Position numbers and translations under genes: made by a program. The notes below the pieces were generated by a model. The model saw nothing but the letters and a program-made list of their open reading frames with translations. It was not told where the DNA came from and searched no databases. From an uncultured Bacteroidales bacterium (GTDB taxonomy: Bacteria; Bacteroidota; Bacteroidia; Bacteroidales; Muribaculaceae): 64,000 nucleotides of DNA. The DNA lies in NCBI GenBank assembly GCA_958418815.1, contig CATZGB010000012.1, positions 1 to 64,000 on the forward strand, in the 5' to 3' direction. Shown here piece after piece: positions 1-8,570 of this stretch; position 1 is the first letter of the stretch, and each line of letters starts with the position of its first letter.

Positions 1-4
1 TAAT

Positions 5-40
5 GCCGACTTGAAAATCTATAATCAAGTCGGCTTTTTT
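5..40 (+). terminator. Rho-independent terminator of an upstream gene
   Basis: Inverted repeat GCCGACTTGA (5-14) and TCAAGTCGGC (25-34) with a 10-base loop, followed directly by six T (35-40). It is a classic intrinsic terminator on the plus strand and should end a gene lying before the window. Confidence 0.85.
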
Positions 41-134
41 CGGACGGATACGAAAAATCAATATTTCAAGTGATTTTTTTGAAGCCTGCATCCTTGCGTC
101 CTTCAACAATCGACAACACGTTTCGTCTCTAATG

Positions 135-165
135 AAAAACGGCCGGCCCAGGAAAGGGCAGGCCG
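135..165 (-). terminator. Terminator of the giant adhesin-like gene
   Basis: On the minus strand a 10-bp stem with one mismatch (156-165 pairs with 140-149) is followed by TTTTT (135-139). It lies about 50 bases past the stop at 216 and fits termination of that gene. Confidence 0.8.
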
Positions 166-215
166 TCATAGGGAGGCGTTCAGGTCTATCGTGGCATAGA
201 CCAAGCCGTGAATCG

Positions 216-3200
216 TCAGCGGACAATCACTTTGAAAGTGAGTGTGCCGACACGAACCATATAGACCGACGGAGCAACAGCCATACGGGTGTTCCCGACA
301 GCAGAGAGTATCGTGCGCCCGTCGACAGTGAAGATGTCGACCCTGAGACCGTCGGCATCGCTGACAGTGATGACGCGGCCCTCGGCTTTCACCCTCGGCC
401 CGGCGGGAGATGCAACCCCCTCCACATTGGATTTCTCCAGCAGCAGAGGCTCGGAGAGTTCTGATTCACCCTTGTCGTAGACTGCGGTCACATGATAGGT
501 GTGTGGCCCCTCCTGCACATCGGAGTGGATGTGGACGGTATTCTCAATGGCCGCGTCGTTGACACGCTCGCCGTCGCAATAGACATTATAGCCCTGAAGC
601 ACTCCGTCGAAGCCTTCGAGACGTTTGAAGGTGACATCGTCGACAAGCAGCATGAAGGAATCCCCGGCGCATGACCTGATGGCGAAATGGCGGGTTCCGG
701 CGGGAAGGGTCACCTTGTATTCGGTCCACTCCTTAGGCACTGTGACGGCTTCCATCACACACTCGTAAGCGTCAAGATTGGTGGCATCGTCACAACCGGT
801 CGCATAGACCTCTATCTTCTCAGGGTAACTGCTGTTATAGCTACGGGCATAGAATGAAATCTCCTGCTGCTCGCCTGTCAGGCGGGGCGAGACGGCCCAG
901 TCATCGAGATCTCCCCGGAGGGCATAAAGACAAGCGAGATACTTCTTGCCGCTGTGGGCCTCGAAGGAAGCCTTGGATTCATCGCCGTCATCAAGTAGGT
1001 CGGTGTCGAAAATGAAGAACGAGCTTTTCTCCCGGGATGGATGGCCGGGAATCTCAAGGCCGGTGAAACCGCCGGCGGGGGCCTGGTCGTTGTCGATGAA
1101 AATCCATCCGGCATATTCGTCGGCGAAGCTTTCGGCCGATTCGAATGTCTCGGTGGTCTCCACGACGGTCTGCTCGGGAATCTCAGGGGCCTGCCAGGTG
1201 AGGCTCAACCCCTCGCTCACATTCTCTCCGGCCAAGCTTGTGGGCACCGGGTAGTCGACCACGACACGGTTGACCGTCGCCGCCCCCTGATTGTTGGCCT
1301 CGTTGCCGTCAGCCTCATAGTGGATCATGGCGGTATAGACTGCCGTGGGATTGTCATGAAGCCCGATGCTGGAGGTGAACTCCAACCGCGCCGACTCGTC
1401 GAATGCAAGGCCGTTTTCAAAAGCACAGGTCTCAATCAGCTCTCCGTCGCGCAAGAGGCTCACAGAGAACTCGTCAACATCCTGGGTCCCTTCGTTGACG
1501 ATGTCCACTGAGATGGGGAAAGTCGCGCCGGTGGCCACCTTTTTTGGAGCGGCAATCTTGACTGATAAGTCAAAGGGCACTTCGTTGTAGATCGTGACAG
1601 CATCATACAGGTTGTAAACGAATCCGACGGCTTCGCCGATGATGCGTACACGGATGGTCTGCCCGGCGAAATCCTGCAAGGAATAACGCAGACGATTCCA
1701 CGCGTTTTCCTCGGGTAGTTTCTCGTAATGGGCGAACTCATCGAGGGTGACGATCTGGTCGTCGGCGGTCAGCACCTGCACGGTGGTCTTGTTCATGTCG
1801 GGGAGGGCATTCTCGCCGACCAGCCGATAGACAAAGAAACTCAGCATTGGCGATTCGCCGCTGACAGCGATGTTGCCGGTAAGCATAGCCCCCACGCCTC
1901 CGGAATTCTGGTTCTGAATCACGAAATAAGAGTCATCACCGTCGGCGGCCGTGATGCCAAGCGAGGCGCTGGAGCCAACGCCCACATTGCCGCTGCCCTG
2001 CACGAACAGCGCATAATCCTGGAGCGACCCGGCATTGGTGTATGTCACCGGCATTTCGTAGTCGTGGCCAAGCAGAATCTGCGCCCCGACAAGGCCACTC
2101 ATCTTGCCACGGTTGCAGGCAGCGAGACCATACACCACTATTTCTTGATTATCAGGCATATCCACCTCCATACCATATTCACAAGAGGTGATATCCTCGG
2201 CGAGGATGCCGGCGGGATAACCGTTCTCAATGGCAAACAGCACATAGGTGATGTTTTCGGCGGGGAGCTGATGGCCGGCCACATCGGTGGTCACGGCGTT
2301 CCAGGTGAAACGCAGGGTGTTGTCGCCAGACCTCATCACGGTGAAACCGGAGGGGGCAGATGCGGCCAACGGGCCGATGAATGCCGAGGCCGAAGCTTTC
2401 GGCCCTGTGCCGGTGGCGTTGGAGCAGACCACGGTGTAGGTATAGTCCCCCTCAGACTCCACCGTGTCCTCAACAGAAACCGCCTCGCCGACACCCGCCG
2501 TCGCGGTCTTAACCATCCGGTCTCCACAGAGCAGGGTGTAGGTCAATTCACCCTCAAGGTCATCGTCGAGAATGCTCTTGACCGGCAGGGAGAAGGTGAT
2601 GGTGGCCGTAAGGTCGCCCACGGTGCTGGGATTCACGGCCATGTCTGACACGGCAGCCGGAATGAGGCACGATGACAGCTCCTCGATCTCATATTTCGAC
2701 ATCTTCAGGCGGTTCATATTGGGCTCGGACAGGGCGTGGAAACCGATATTGTACATTCCCGATTCAGGACAAAGGAAGAATCCCTCCTGCACCATATCGT
2801 CGTTTGTGTTGAAAACCATCACATTGGCCACGCTTATGGTCATGGCGTCGGCGGTTATGCCCTGCCCCGCCTTGATTTCCATTTTCTCGGGATAGGATTG
2901 GCTTCCCTTTGCAGTGGCTTTCACCGAGTAAGCCTTACCTCCGGTCAGCTCGATGCCGGGAGTAAAGAGCCAGTCATCGGCGGTGTTTGAAGAATGGTAG
3001 GTGTATTCAGCCACCCTTGACCCATACGACCATGTCTTGCCGTCGTCATTGCCGTCAACCACCACATGCTGGCTGAAAACATCCTTTGAAGAGAACTCGA
3101 TGGTCACCGGGGCACTGTAATGCCCCAGGGAGATGGTGTTGGAAGCTGTGTCAGACGACTTGCGGTCGCCGTTCTTCGCCCTCACCTTGTAGCCGACGGA

Positions 3201-4739
3201 AATCACACCGCTGGCAGGCTCGGCCACCTCGAACGAGGCGGAGGTTTCCACGACATCCTCCTTCACCAGTGTGCCATTGAGGTCGGTGATGTCATAACGG
3301 ATTTCATCGGGATTGAGATACCCCATGTCAGTACCCTCGGTCACGGCATCCCATGTCAGTGTCGCCACTCCGTCAGCCCATGACAGCGACACATTCTGAG
3401 GGGCCTTGGGTGTGCCTTTGCCCACAAACACCGACCCCTTCACCTTGGGTGACTCGCCGGCATCGTTGTGGCAATACACCGTGATTTCCTTCATCCCGGC
3501 GAATGGGAAAGTGACAGTCTCGGTCACTGTGGCCCCGGCGGTAGCGGAGCCATTCCTGACATCCGACGCGCTTGTGCCGTACTTGACAGTGTAGGAAACC
3601 TGCTGGTCGCCAATGGGAGTGCCATCAAAGAGGTGAGTCGGCATCGTCATGGTCACGACAGCATCCATCGAACCCATCTCGCAACCGAGCGTCACCTCGG
3701 GAGCCTCGGGAGCCTTCTCGGGGTAAGCCCAGGTGTGAAGGCCACCAAACTGATAGCCGGAGTCGAAGTCAATCAGCTTGGTCGTCGCGCCGGTGGCGAG
3801 GTCAACCTCATATATAGCCGAGGAGGATGCGCTTGTCATGGTCGACTGGATGAAGGTGTTGTCACGGGAATTCACGCAGCCGCTCACAGCGTAGGTGGCG
3901 CCACTGATGACTTCTGTCTGCGCGACCGTTTCATAACCACCTGTGGTCTTGTCGATTTTCAGCAGTTCACCCTCCATGGTCAGGCCCCAGAACTGGCCGC
4001 TGTCGTCACAGCCCAGGCCCATGATTGTTGGGGCGAAGTCGGCCTTTATCACGGTCGATCCGACGGGCGAGGTGTATTTTGCCTTGGCCCAGTTCTTGGT
4101 GTTGAAATCCTTTGACATGAACACGCCGTAGACGTCGCCCGTCGTGGGGTCGAGGGCGCAGGCCTGTGCCAGAATGTCATACTCTCCAGCTCCGAGTTTC
4201 GTTTTCCTGAGCTGCGAACCGGTGTTGGCGTCAAGTTCCACATAATAATAGCTGGCCCCATAGTAGCCGCTCTCCACGACCCCCATGCGGATCACATCGC
4301 CGTCAAAGACGCAGCCGAAGTTGCAGCTGTAATTGGAATAGGGCTCGAGCACCAGCTCGAAATCCTCGGCCGCGGAACGGGGAATATTGTAGACCCCCTT
4401 GGGCGACTTGCCGTAGAAAACATATGCCTGAAGGCCTACGGCTTTCGACATCGCGCGGTTGGCCGATGTCGCCGACATCACCGCGCGGCGGTTGCGCGCT
4501 GTGGCCTCTGAGGTCAGAGGACGGATTACATCGAGCTGCGCGGCTTCGAGCCCGCGGGTCAGCGATGGTTGCGGGAATTTCAGGGGCGACTGTTGTGGCA
4601 TTTGCCCTGCTGGCACAGCGGCAGCAGAGGCAGGCCGCCCGGAAGAGGCGGTTTTCGGAAGCAGCGGCGCGGCACAAACACATGACGCAGCCATCAGAAT
4701 CAAACTGACTGACAGTGGTCTAAGAAACGCTTTTCTCAT
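216..4739 (-). CDS. Giant secreted adhesin-like protein with FN3 and choice-of-anchor J domains and a type IX-like tail
   Basis: About 1507 residues. I chose ATG 4739 because MRKAFLRPLS begins a signal peptide; a longer frame exists to 4814 but adds non-signal sequence. After the signal peptide comes a region of about 250 residues that reads like a beta-propeller (time-course or display type), then repeated fibronectin-III-like domains. Jelly-roll segments lie near residues 545-680, 900-1050 and 1190-1370; the last has the DNDQAPAGGF and DDWAVSPRL pattern of the gingipain cleaved-adhesin (choice-of-anchor J) family. The last 60 residues (VDIFTVDGRTIL, YMVRV, FKVIVR) resemble a type IX secretion sorting domain. 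Probably surface-exposed or released; ligand unknown. It has its own terminator at 135-165 and a TAAATTTG box at 4903-4910, so it is probably monocistronic. Confidence 0.75.
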   Translation of the reverse strand: MRKAFLRPLSVSLILMAASCVCAAPLLPKTASSGRPASAAAVPAGQMPQQSPLKFPQPSLTRGLEAAQLDVIRPLTSEATARNRRAVMSATSANRAMSKAVGLQAYVFYGKSPKGVYNIPRSAAEDFELVLEPYSNYSCNFGCVFDGDVIRMGVVESGYYGASYYYVELDANTGSQLRKTKLGAGEYDILAQACALDPTTGDVYGVFMSKDFNTKNWAKAKYTSPVGSTVIKADFAPTIMGLGCDDSGQFWGLTMEGELLKIDKTTGGYETVAQTEVISGATYAVSGCVNSRDNTFIQSTMTSASSSAIYEVDLATGATTKLIDFDSGYQFGGLHTWAYPEKAPEAPEVTLGCEMGSMDAVVTMTMPTHLFDGTPIGDQQVSYTVKYGTSASDVRNGSATAGATVTETVTFPFAGMKEITVYCHNDAGESPKVKGSVFVGKGTPKAPQNVSLSWADGVATLTWDAVTEGTDMGYLNPDEIRYDITDLNGTLVKEDVVETSASFEVAEPASGVISVGYKVRAKNGDRKSSDTASNTISLGHYSAPVTIEFSSKDVFSQHVVVDGNDDGKTWSYGSRVAEYTYHSSNTADDWLFTPGIELTGGKAYSVKATAKGSQSYPEKMEIKAGQGITADAMTISVANVMVFNTNDDMVQEGFFLCPESGMYNIGFHALSEPNMNRLKMSKYEIEELSSCLIPAAVSDMAVNPSTVGDLTATITFSLPVKSILDDDLEGELTYTLLCGDRMVKTATAGVGEAVSVEDTVESEGDYTYTVVCSNATGTGPKASASAFIGPLAASAPSGFTVMRSGDNTLRFTWNAVTTDVAGHQLPAENITYVLFAIENGYPAGILAEDITSCEYGMEVDMPDNQEIVVYGLAACNRGKMSGLVGAQILLGHDYEMPVTYTNAGSLQDYALFVQGSGNVGVGSSASLGITAADGDDSYFVIQNQNSGGVGAMLTGNIAVSGESPMLSFFVYRLVGENALPDMNKTTVQVLTADDQIVTLDEFAHYEKLPEENAWNRLRYSLQDFAGQTIRVRIIGEAVGFVYNLYDAVTIYNEVPFDLSVKIAAPKKVATGATFPISVDIVNEGTQDVDEFSVSLLRDGELIETCAFENGLAFDESARLEFTSSIGLHDNPTAVYTAMIHYEADGNEANNQGAATVNRVVVDYPVPTSLAGENVSEGLSLTWQAPEIPEQTVVETTETFESAESFADEYAGWIFIDNDQAPAGGFTGLEIPGHPSREKSSFFIFDTDLLDDGDESKASFEAHSGKKYLACLYALRGDLDDWAVSPRLTGEQQEISFYARSYNSSYPEKIEVYATGCDDATNLDAYECVMEAVTVPKEWTEYKVTLPAGTRHFAIRSCAGDSFMLLVDDVTFKRLEGFDGVLQGYNVYCDGERVNDAAIENTVHIHSDVQEGPHTYHVTAVYDKGESELSEPLLLEKSNVEGVASPAGPRVKAEGRVITVSDADGLRVDIFTVDGRTILSAVGNTRMAVAPSVYMVRVGTLTFKVIVR

Positions 4740-4902
4740 AGGGATGGCATTGGTATGAGTGATAGAATTGTTGTGAACAACTAATAACCAGCAGCTTGAG
4801 GCGGTATGACACACATCGGCGCCACTCCCCTCTCGCTTCTGGACAGATGCAACCTTTCAGACGCTTCTGATTGCCACAAAGACAACCCGAAATGCGATAT
4901 TG

Positions 4903-4910
4903 CAAATTTA
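4903..4910 (-). promoter_or_regulatory. Candidate -7 box for the adhesin-like gene
   Basis: TAAATTTG on the minus strand matches the Bacteroidetes -7 consensus TAnnTTTG. No good TTTG -33 box stands 19-21 bases upstream, so this is only a candidate. Transcription from here would give a leader of roughly 155 bases before ATG 4739. Confidence 0.35.
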
Positions 4911-4963
4911 TGCCAAAATTTCCCCACAATGATTGAAATATGTCAATAAACACAACAATACGG

Positions 4964-5542
4964 TCAATGTTTCAGAAACCGTTTTTTCAATCGACAATAA
5001 TATTCGGGGGAAATGCCAAGATATGAGGCGACAGTCCGTCCTGACACATTCATCGGGATTTCCGGCCGCAGACGCAGCAGTGACTCAAACCTCTCGGCGG
5101 CACTCCCGTTGTTGACACTTGAATTTTTATATTCCTGGTAAAAGAGTTCGGTCTGTGACATGACAAGCATCCAGCGGGTGAAGTCATGGTTAGACGCTAT
5201 CAGACTGTCATACGCACGGCGGGGAATGCAAAGCACCACCGAGTCACAACATGCCTCAATCTGATAATACGACGGCAACTGTCTGACAAATGAATGTTTG
5301 GAGACGAATACCGTGCCCGGCAACCCGAACGCGAACGTGCGCTCCCTGTTGCCATTCATGTCGGTAAGACGCAGGATGCCCTCCTTGACGATATACATCG
5401 AGTCGGCGACCGCTCCTACTTCGACCAGGATTTCAGAGCGGTGGAGACGCTTCAGAGTGGCCGCTCCGAGAAATTCGTCGAGAGTGGAATCAGAGGGGAC
5501 ATAGTCACATTCCTGGCGCAGCAATTGTCTGAGATTCTCCAT
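4964..5542 (-). CDS. Crp/Fnr-family transcriptional regulator
   Basis: 192 residues. The N-terminal part (about 25-115) reads as a cyclic-nucleotide-binding-type beta-barrel (ILVEVGAVADSMYIVKEGILRL). A helical dimerisation segment follows, then a short C-terminal helix-turn-helix (VASYLGISPEYYCRLKKRF). This is the Bacteroidetes Crp/Fnr layout, where the effector is usually unknown. The arginine and glutamate that contact cAMP in Crp are not evident, so cAMP binding is not supported. It lies between serS and the giant adhesin gene, both on the same strand; regulation of the adhesin is possible but only inferred. Confidence 0.8.
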   Translation of the reverse strand: MENLRQLLRQECDYVPSDSTLDEFLGAATLKRLHRSEILVEVGAVADSMYIVKEGILRLTDMNGNRERTFAFGLPGTVFVSKHSFVRQLPSYYQIEACCDSVVLCIPRRAYDSLIASNHDFTRWMLVMSQTELFYQEYKNSSVNNGSAAERFESLLRLRPEIPMNVSGRTVASYLGISPEYYCRLKKRFLKH

Positions 5543-5558
5543 CCTATAGGAAATGAAG

Positions 5559-5601
5559 GCGCGGGAAGGCCTTAGTCCGCAGACTTGCGGCCTTCCCGCG
5601 C
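5559..5601. terminator. Strong hairpin between serS and the Crp-like gene
   Basis: A perfect 13-bp inverted repeat (5559-5571 with 5589-5601) around a 17-base loop that itself contains AGTC..GACT. No U-tract follows on either strand. It lies about 60 bases past the serS stop and just before the regulator start, so it is probably the serS transcript end or a processing structure. Confidence 0.55.
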
Positions 5602-5663
5602 GACAGGTGTACTATATAAAACTACTGGCAATGCAGCCGGCAGGAGTTTTGAGCCGGCAGTTG

Positions 5664-6935
5664 TCAGTCGATGATGTCAAAGCCGGTGTAGCGGCGCAGG
5701 CACTCGGGCACCACGATGCCCTCGGGGGTCTGGTTGTTCTCCAGCAGCGCGGCCATGATGCGGGGCAACGCCAGGGCCGACCCGTTGAGGGTGTGGCAGA
5801 GGCGGGTCTTCTTGTCCTCGCCACGGTAGCGGCACTTCAGGCGGTTGGCCTGGTAGGTCTCGAAGTTTGACACCGACGACACCTCGAGCCAGCGTTTCTG
5901 GGCTCCCGACCAAACCTCGAAGTCGAATGTGATGGCCGATGTGAAGCTCATGTCGCCGCCGCAGAGGCGCAGGATATGCCAGGGGAGGCCGAGTTTCTCG
6001 AGCAGCCCCTGCACATGGTCTTTCATCTCCTCAAGCGCGGCGTAGGAGTTCTCGGGCTTCTCGATGCGCACGATTTCGACTTTGTCGAACTGGTGGAGGC
6101 GATTGAGGCCGCGCACATCCTTGCCGTAGCTTCCGGCCTCGCGGCGGAAGCAGGCCGAGTAGGCGCAGTTCTTCTTGGGGAGGGAGTCCTCAGAGAGAAT
6201 CACGTCGCGATAGATGTTTGTCACCGGCACCTCGGCTGTGGGAATCAGGTAGAGGTTGTCAAGCTCGCAGTGATACATCTGGGCCTCCTTGTCGGGGAGC
6301 TGGCCTGTGCCGTAGGCCGATGCCTCGTTGACCACATATGGCGGCTCGATTTCGGTGTAACCGGCCTCGTTGGCCTGGTCGAGGAAGAACTGTATGAGGG
6401 CGCGCTGCAGGCGTGCGCCTTTGCCGATGTAGACGGGGAATCCGGCTCCGGTGATTTTCACCCCGAGGTCGAAGTCGATGAGGTTGTATTTCCTTGCCAG
6501 GTCCCAGTGGGGAAGCGCGTCCTCGGGGAGGTCGGGCATCGGGCCGCCGATTTTCTCGACCACGTTGTCCTCGGCCGATTTCCCTTCGGGCACCATGTCG
6601 CAGGGGAGGTTGGGGATAGTGCAGAGCAGCTCGTGGAGCTCCTGCTCGACAGCCGCCAGGCGGGTGGCGATTTCCTTCTGGGCATCCTTGAGGGCGCCCA
6701 CCTCGGCCTTGGCCTCGTTGGCCTCATCCTTCTTGCCCTGCTTCATCAGCTGGCCTATGGAGGCGGCGATGCGGTTGAGCTCAGCCGCCTTGTTGTCATT
6801 GTCGAGCTGCAGCTGGCGACGGCGCTCGTCGAGCGCGAGGACGTTGTCGATCGGCTCCTTGCCGTCGAAACCCTTGACGGCCAGACGCGCCACCACATGG
6901 GCGGGGTCGGCCTTTATCTGTTGTAATGTAAGCAT
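5664..6935 (-). CDS. serS: Seryl-tRNA synthetase
   Basis: 423 residues, the usual length for bacterial SerRS, a cytoplasmic class II enzyme that charges tRNA-Ser (and tRNA-Sec) with serine. The start MLTLQQIKADP is typical of the family. Residues 1-110 form the long N-terminal coiled coil that grips the tRNA. The catalytic core has the recognisable TAEVPVTNIYRD, CFRREAGSYGKDVRGLNRLHQFDKVE (motif 2 region) and LNGSALALPRIMAALLEN (motif 3) segments. It is transcribed away from a 184-base palindromic element that starts 15 bases upstream of the start codon, so the element must hold or abut the promoter. Confidence 0.97.
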   Translation of the reverse strand: MLTLQQIKADPAHVVARLAVKGFDGKEPIDNVLALDERRRQLQLDNDNKAAELNRIAASIGQLMKQGKKDEANEAKAEVGALKDAQKEIATRLAAVEQELHELLCTIPNLPCDMVPEGKSAEDNVVEKIGGPMPDLPEDALPHWDLARKYNLIDFDLGVKITGAGFPVYIGKGARLQRALIQFFLDQANEAGYTEIEPPYVVNEASAYGTGQLPDKEAQMYHCELDNLYLIPTAEVPVTNIYRDVILSEDSLPKKNCAYSACFRREAGSYGKDVRGLNRLHQFDKVEIVRIEKPENSYAALEEMKDHVQGLLEKLGLPWHILRLCGGDMSFTSAITFDFEVWSGAQKRWLEVSSVSNFETYQANRLKCRYRGEDKKTRLCHTLNGSALALPRIMAALLENNQTPEGIVVPECLRRYTGFDIID

Positions 6936-6949
6936 CTTATGGAGGTGTT

Positions 6950-7133
6950 AAGTAAGTGTTCAAATTTAAACGATAGTAAGTGGAAGGAAATCTTTTATAC
7001 ACTCTGCGGCTTCTTTTTTGCCGCTTCCGGCTTGTCGCTCAGTCGCATAGCCCGCTATGCTCCTTCGCTCCGCACCGGAATCGCCTAAAAAACAAGCTCG
7101 CATATTGTATAAATTAAATTCGAACACTTACTT
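6950..7133. repeat. 184-base imperfect palindrome (MITE-like element)
   Basis: The ends 6950-6969 and 7114-7133 are inverted repeats of 20 bases with one mismatch. Inward, the arms keep pairing imperfectly (TTTATAC with GTATAAA, TTCCGG with CCGGAA, CTTGT with ACAAG). The centre is GCATAG-CCCG-CTATGC at 7035-7050, the midpoint of the whole element. It fills the 214-base gap between the YqeY gene and serS. No coding capacity and no clear target-site duplication. It could be a non-autonomous transposable element or an intergenic repeat that folds into one long hairpin. Confidence 0.7.
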
Positions 7134-7149
7134 ATGTGAAATTGCATCA

Positions 7150-7599
7150 TCAGGAGAGCAGTTCCCTGACTTTGGCGGAGATTGCCTTCCCCTCGGCGCG
7201 GCCGGCGAGCTCTTTCGAGGCCACACCCATCACTTTGCCCATCTCCTTGGGGGAGGTGGCTCCCACCCGGGCGATGATCTCGCGCAGCTTCTCGGCCAGC
7301 TCCTCCTCAGAGAGGCTGGCGGGCATGTAGCGTCCTATCACCTCGGCCTGGGCCAGCTCGATGGCGGCCAGCTCGGGGCGGTTCTGCTGGGTATAGATGT
7401 CTGCGCTTTCCTTGCGCTGCTTTATCATCTTGGCGAGGATTGCCACGGCCTTCTCGTCTGAGAGGTCGCCGTCGGAACCCTTGGCGGTCTTTGCCTCCAG
7501 GAATTCCTTCTTGATTCCGCGGAGAGCCTCAAGCGCCTGGGTGTCGCGGGCGAGCATCGCCTTCTTGATGTCCTCCGACACGCGGTCAAAAAGATTCAT
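7150..7599 (-). CDS. GatB/YqeY domain-containing protein
   Basis: 149 residues, full length for the stand-alone YqeY family (tRNA amidotransferase-related, exact role unclear). The sequence begins MNLFDRVSEDIKKAMLA and contains the family signature YMPASLSEEELAEKLREII, followed by GATSPKEMGKVMGVASKELAGRAEGK. Its start lies 18 bases below the 43-base promoter repeat at 7617-7659, which should drive it. The zeta-like cassette is inserted immediately upstream between this promoter copy and the helicase gene. Confidence 0.93.
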   Translation of the reverse strand: MNLFDRVSEDIKKAMLARDTQALEALRGIKKEFLEAKTAKGSDGDLSDEKAVAILAKMIKQRKESADIYTQQNRPELAAIELAQAEVIGRYMPASLSEEELAEKLREIIARVGATSPKEMGKVMGVASKELAGRAEGKAISAKVRELLS

Positions 7600-7616
7600 T
7601 TCAATATGGGTTTTAA

Positions 7617-7659
7617 TTTACCGCAAAGTTACGCAACCTGGCTGAAACAAACAAATTTC
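7617..7659 (-). promoter_or_regulatory. Promoter of the YqeY gene, copy 1 of a perfect 43-base direct repeat
   Basis: Identical over 43 bases to 8479-8521. On the minus strand it carries TTTG (7652-7655), a 20-base spacer and TAACTTTG (7624-7631), a full match to the Bacteroidetes promoter consensus. The predicted start site is close to 7617, giving a leader of about 18 bases before ATG 7599. Confidence 0.75.
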
Positions 7660-7679
7660 GCTTCCCGGAAATCAAATGA

Positions 7680-7901
7680 TTACATATCCATAGCTCCAGC
7701 AACCCCGGCTTCGCGGGGAAAGTTCTTTTCCCTGAACAAGACCAACGCCTCCGCGGCAGGCATCTCCATCGGAGAGCCGTCGGGATGTGCGTAAACGACA
7801 TTCTCGCCCAGTGCGGCCTTGCGTCTGAGCAATCGCTCTGTGCCGGCAAGAAGGCAGGCCCGGAGTTCCTCGTGAAATGGTATTTGAGTTCTTGTTTCCA
7901 T
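7680..7901 (-). CDS. Small partner protein of the zeta-like kinase
   Basis: 73 residues from ATG 7901 (a GTG codon directly before it could also serve). The start overlaps the TGA of the upstream kinase by one base (TGATG), indicating translational coupling. Sequence: acidic and basic mix with FHEELRACLLAGTERLLRRKAALGENVVYAHPDGS, no membrane segment and no family that I recognise with certainty. Classical epsilon antitoxins lie upstream of zeta, so antitoxin function here is only inferred from coupling and size. It ends 80 bases before the YqeY start, just before the promoter repeat. Base composition is close to neighbouring genes and richer in GC than the kinase. Confidence 0.6.
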   Translation of the reverse strand: METRTQIPFHEELRACLLAGTERLLRRKAALGENVVYAHPDGSPMEMPAAEALVLFREKNFPREAGVAGAMDM

Positions 7902-8464
7902 CACGACTTTACAATTATATCATTATACATACGCTCATCAAAAACCTGCTCATCTGTGGCTATAATTCTTGAATCACCCATACTGTTATCTATCAACAAC
8001 CAATGGGAGACAATCGGCAGATAAACATTGTTAAGATTATTCAATCCCAGGGCATAACGGCGGCGTATGACATCTGTCGGGATATTATGGCCACCACTTT
8101 CCACCCTGAGCCTGACTCTCTGCACAGCAAGTTCGACTGACGCCAGATAAATAAATACCAATGTGACCTCGTAACTGGCTTCCTTGGCTTTTTTCACCAA
8201 TTTATGGTAACTCCGTGTAGCCAGCGTGGTCTCAATCGCGAATGTGGCCCTGTCGGCGAGGAGGCTATCGATACGTTCCAGCATAAGCCTTCCGGCAGCC
8301 ACAGCCATACCCTCGGGATTTAATGGATTGAGTCCTTTTGCGATTTCATCAGCGTTGACAAACTCCCTGCAATCCACAAGTTTTGGGAGGAAAGTCAAAG
8401 ACGCGGTCGTTTTACCGGCCCCGTTACAACCCGCGATGATATATAATACAGGAGAGGAAGACAT
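7901..8464 (-). CDS. Zeta-toxin-like P-loop kinase
   Basis: 187 residues. Walker A is at residues 12-20 (GCNGAGKTT) after a hydrophobic strand, followed by a segment FVNADEIAKGLNP that matches the Zeta_toxin / AAA_33 family, in which the Asp acts in phosphoryl transfer. ETTLATRSY, an RVRLRVESGGHNIP stretch and a conserved RRRY (lid arginines) complete the pattern. Known zeta toxins phosphorylate UDP-N-acetylglucosamine; whether this protein does is not shown. Visibly lower in GC than its neighbours (for example 23 of 60 bases in 7921-7980), which suggests acquisition by transfer. It is driven by the second copy of the 43-base promoter repeat, with a leader of about 15 bases. Confidence 0.85.
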   Translation of the reverse strand: MSSSPVLYIIAGCNGAGKTTASLTFLPKLVDCREFVNADEIAKGLNPLNPEGMAVAAGRLMLERIDSLLADRATFAIETTLATRSYHKLVKKAKEASYEVTLVFIYLASVELAVQRVRLRVESGGHNIPTDVIRRRYALGLNNLNNVYLPIVSHWLLIDNSMGDSRIIATDEQVFDERMYNDIIVKS

Positions 8465-8478
8465 AGGCGGCTCGTTTG

Positions 8479-8521
8479 TTTACCGCAAAGTTACGCAACC
8501 TGGCTGAAACAAACAAATTTC
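8479..8521 (-). promoter_or_regulatory. Promoter of the zeta-like gene, copy 2 of the 43-base direct repeat
   Basis: Identical to 7617-7659. TTTG at 8514-8517, spacer of 20, TAACTTTG at 8486-8493, all on the minus strand. The two copies bracket an 862-base unit that holds the kinase and its partner. Confidence 0.75.
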
Positions 8522-8570
8522 TTTGCGTTGCGAGACGGCGACGGCACATCCGAGGCGGGGAAGCCCGGGG

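Noticed and set aside
5976..6926. Open frame of 316 codons on the plus strand opposite serS
   Set aside because: Antisense to a certain gene; no start context and no domain.
7617..8521. The zeta-like unit as a complete transposon or integron cassette
   Set aside because: No transposase, integrase or attC-like site is present; only the direct promoter repeats bracket it, so I report it as a cassette of unknown mechanism.
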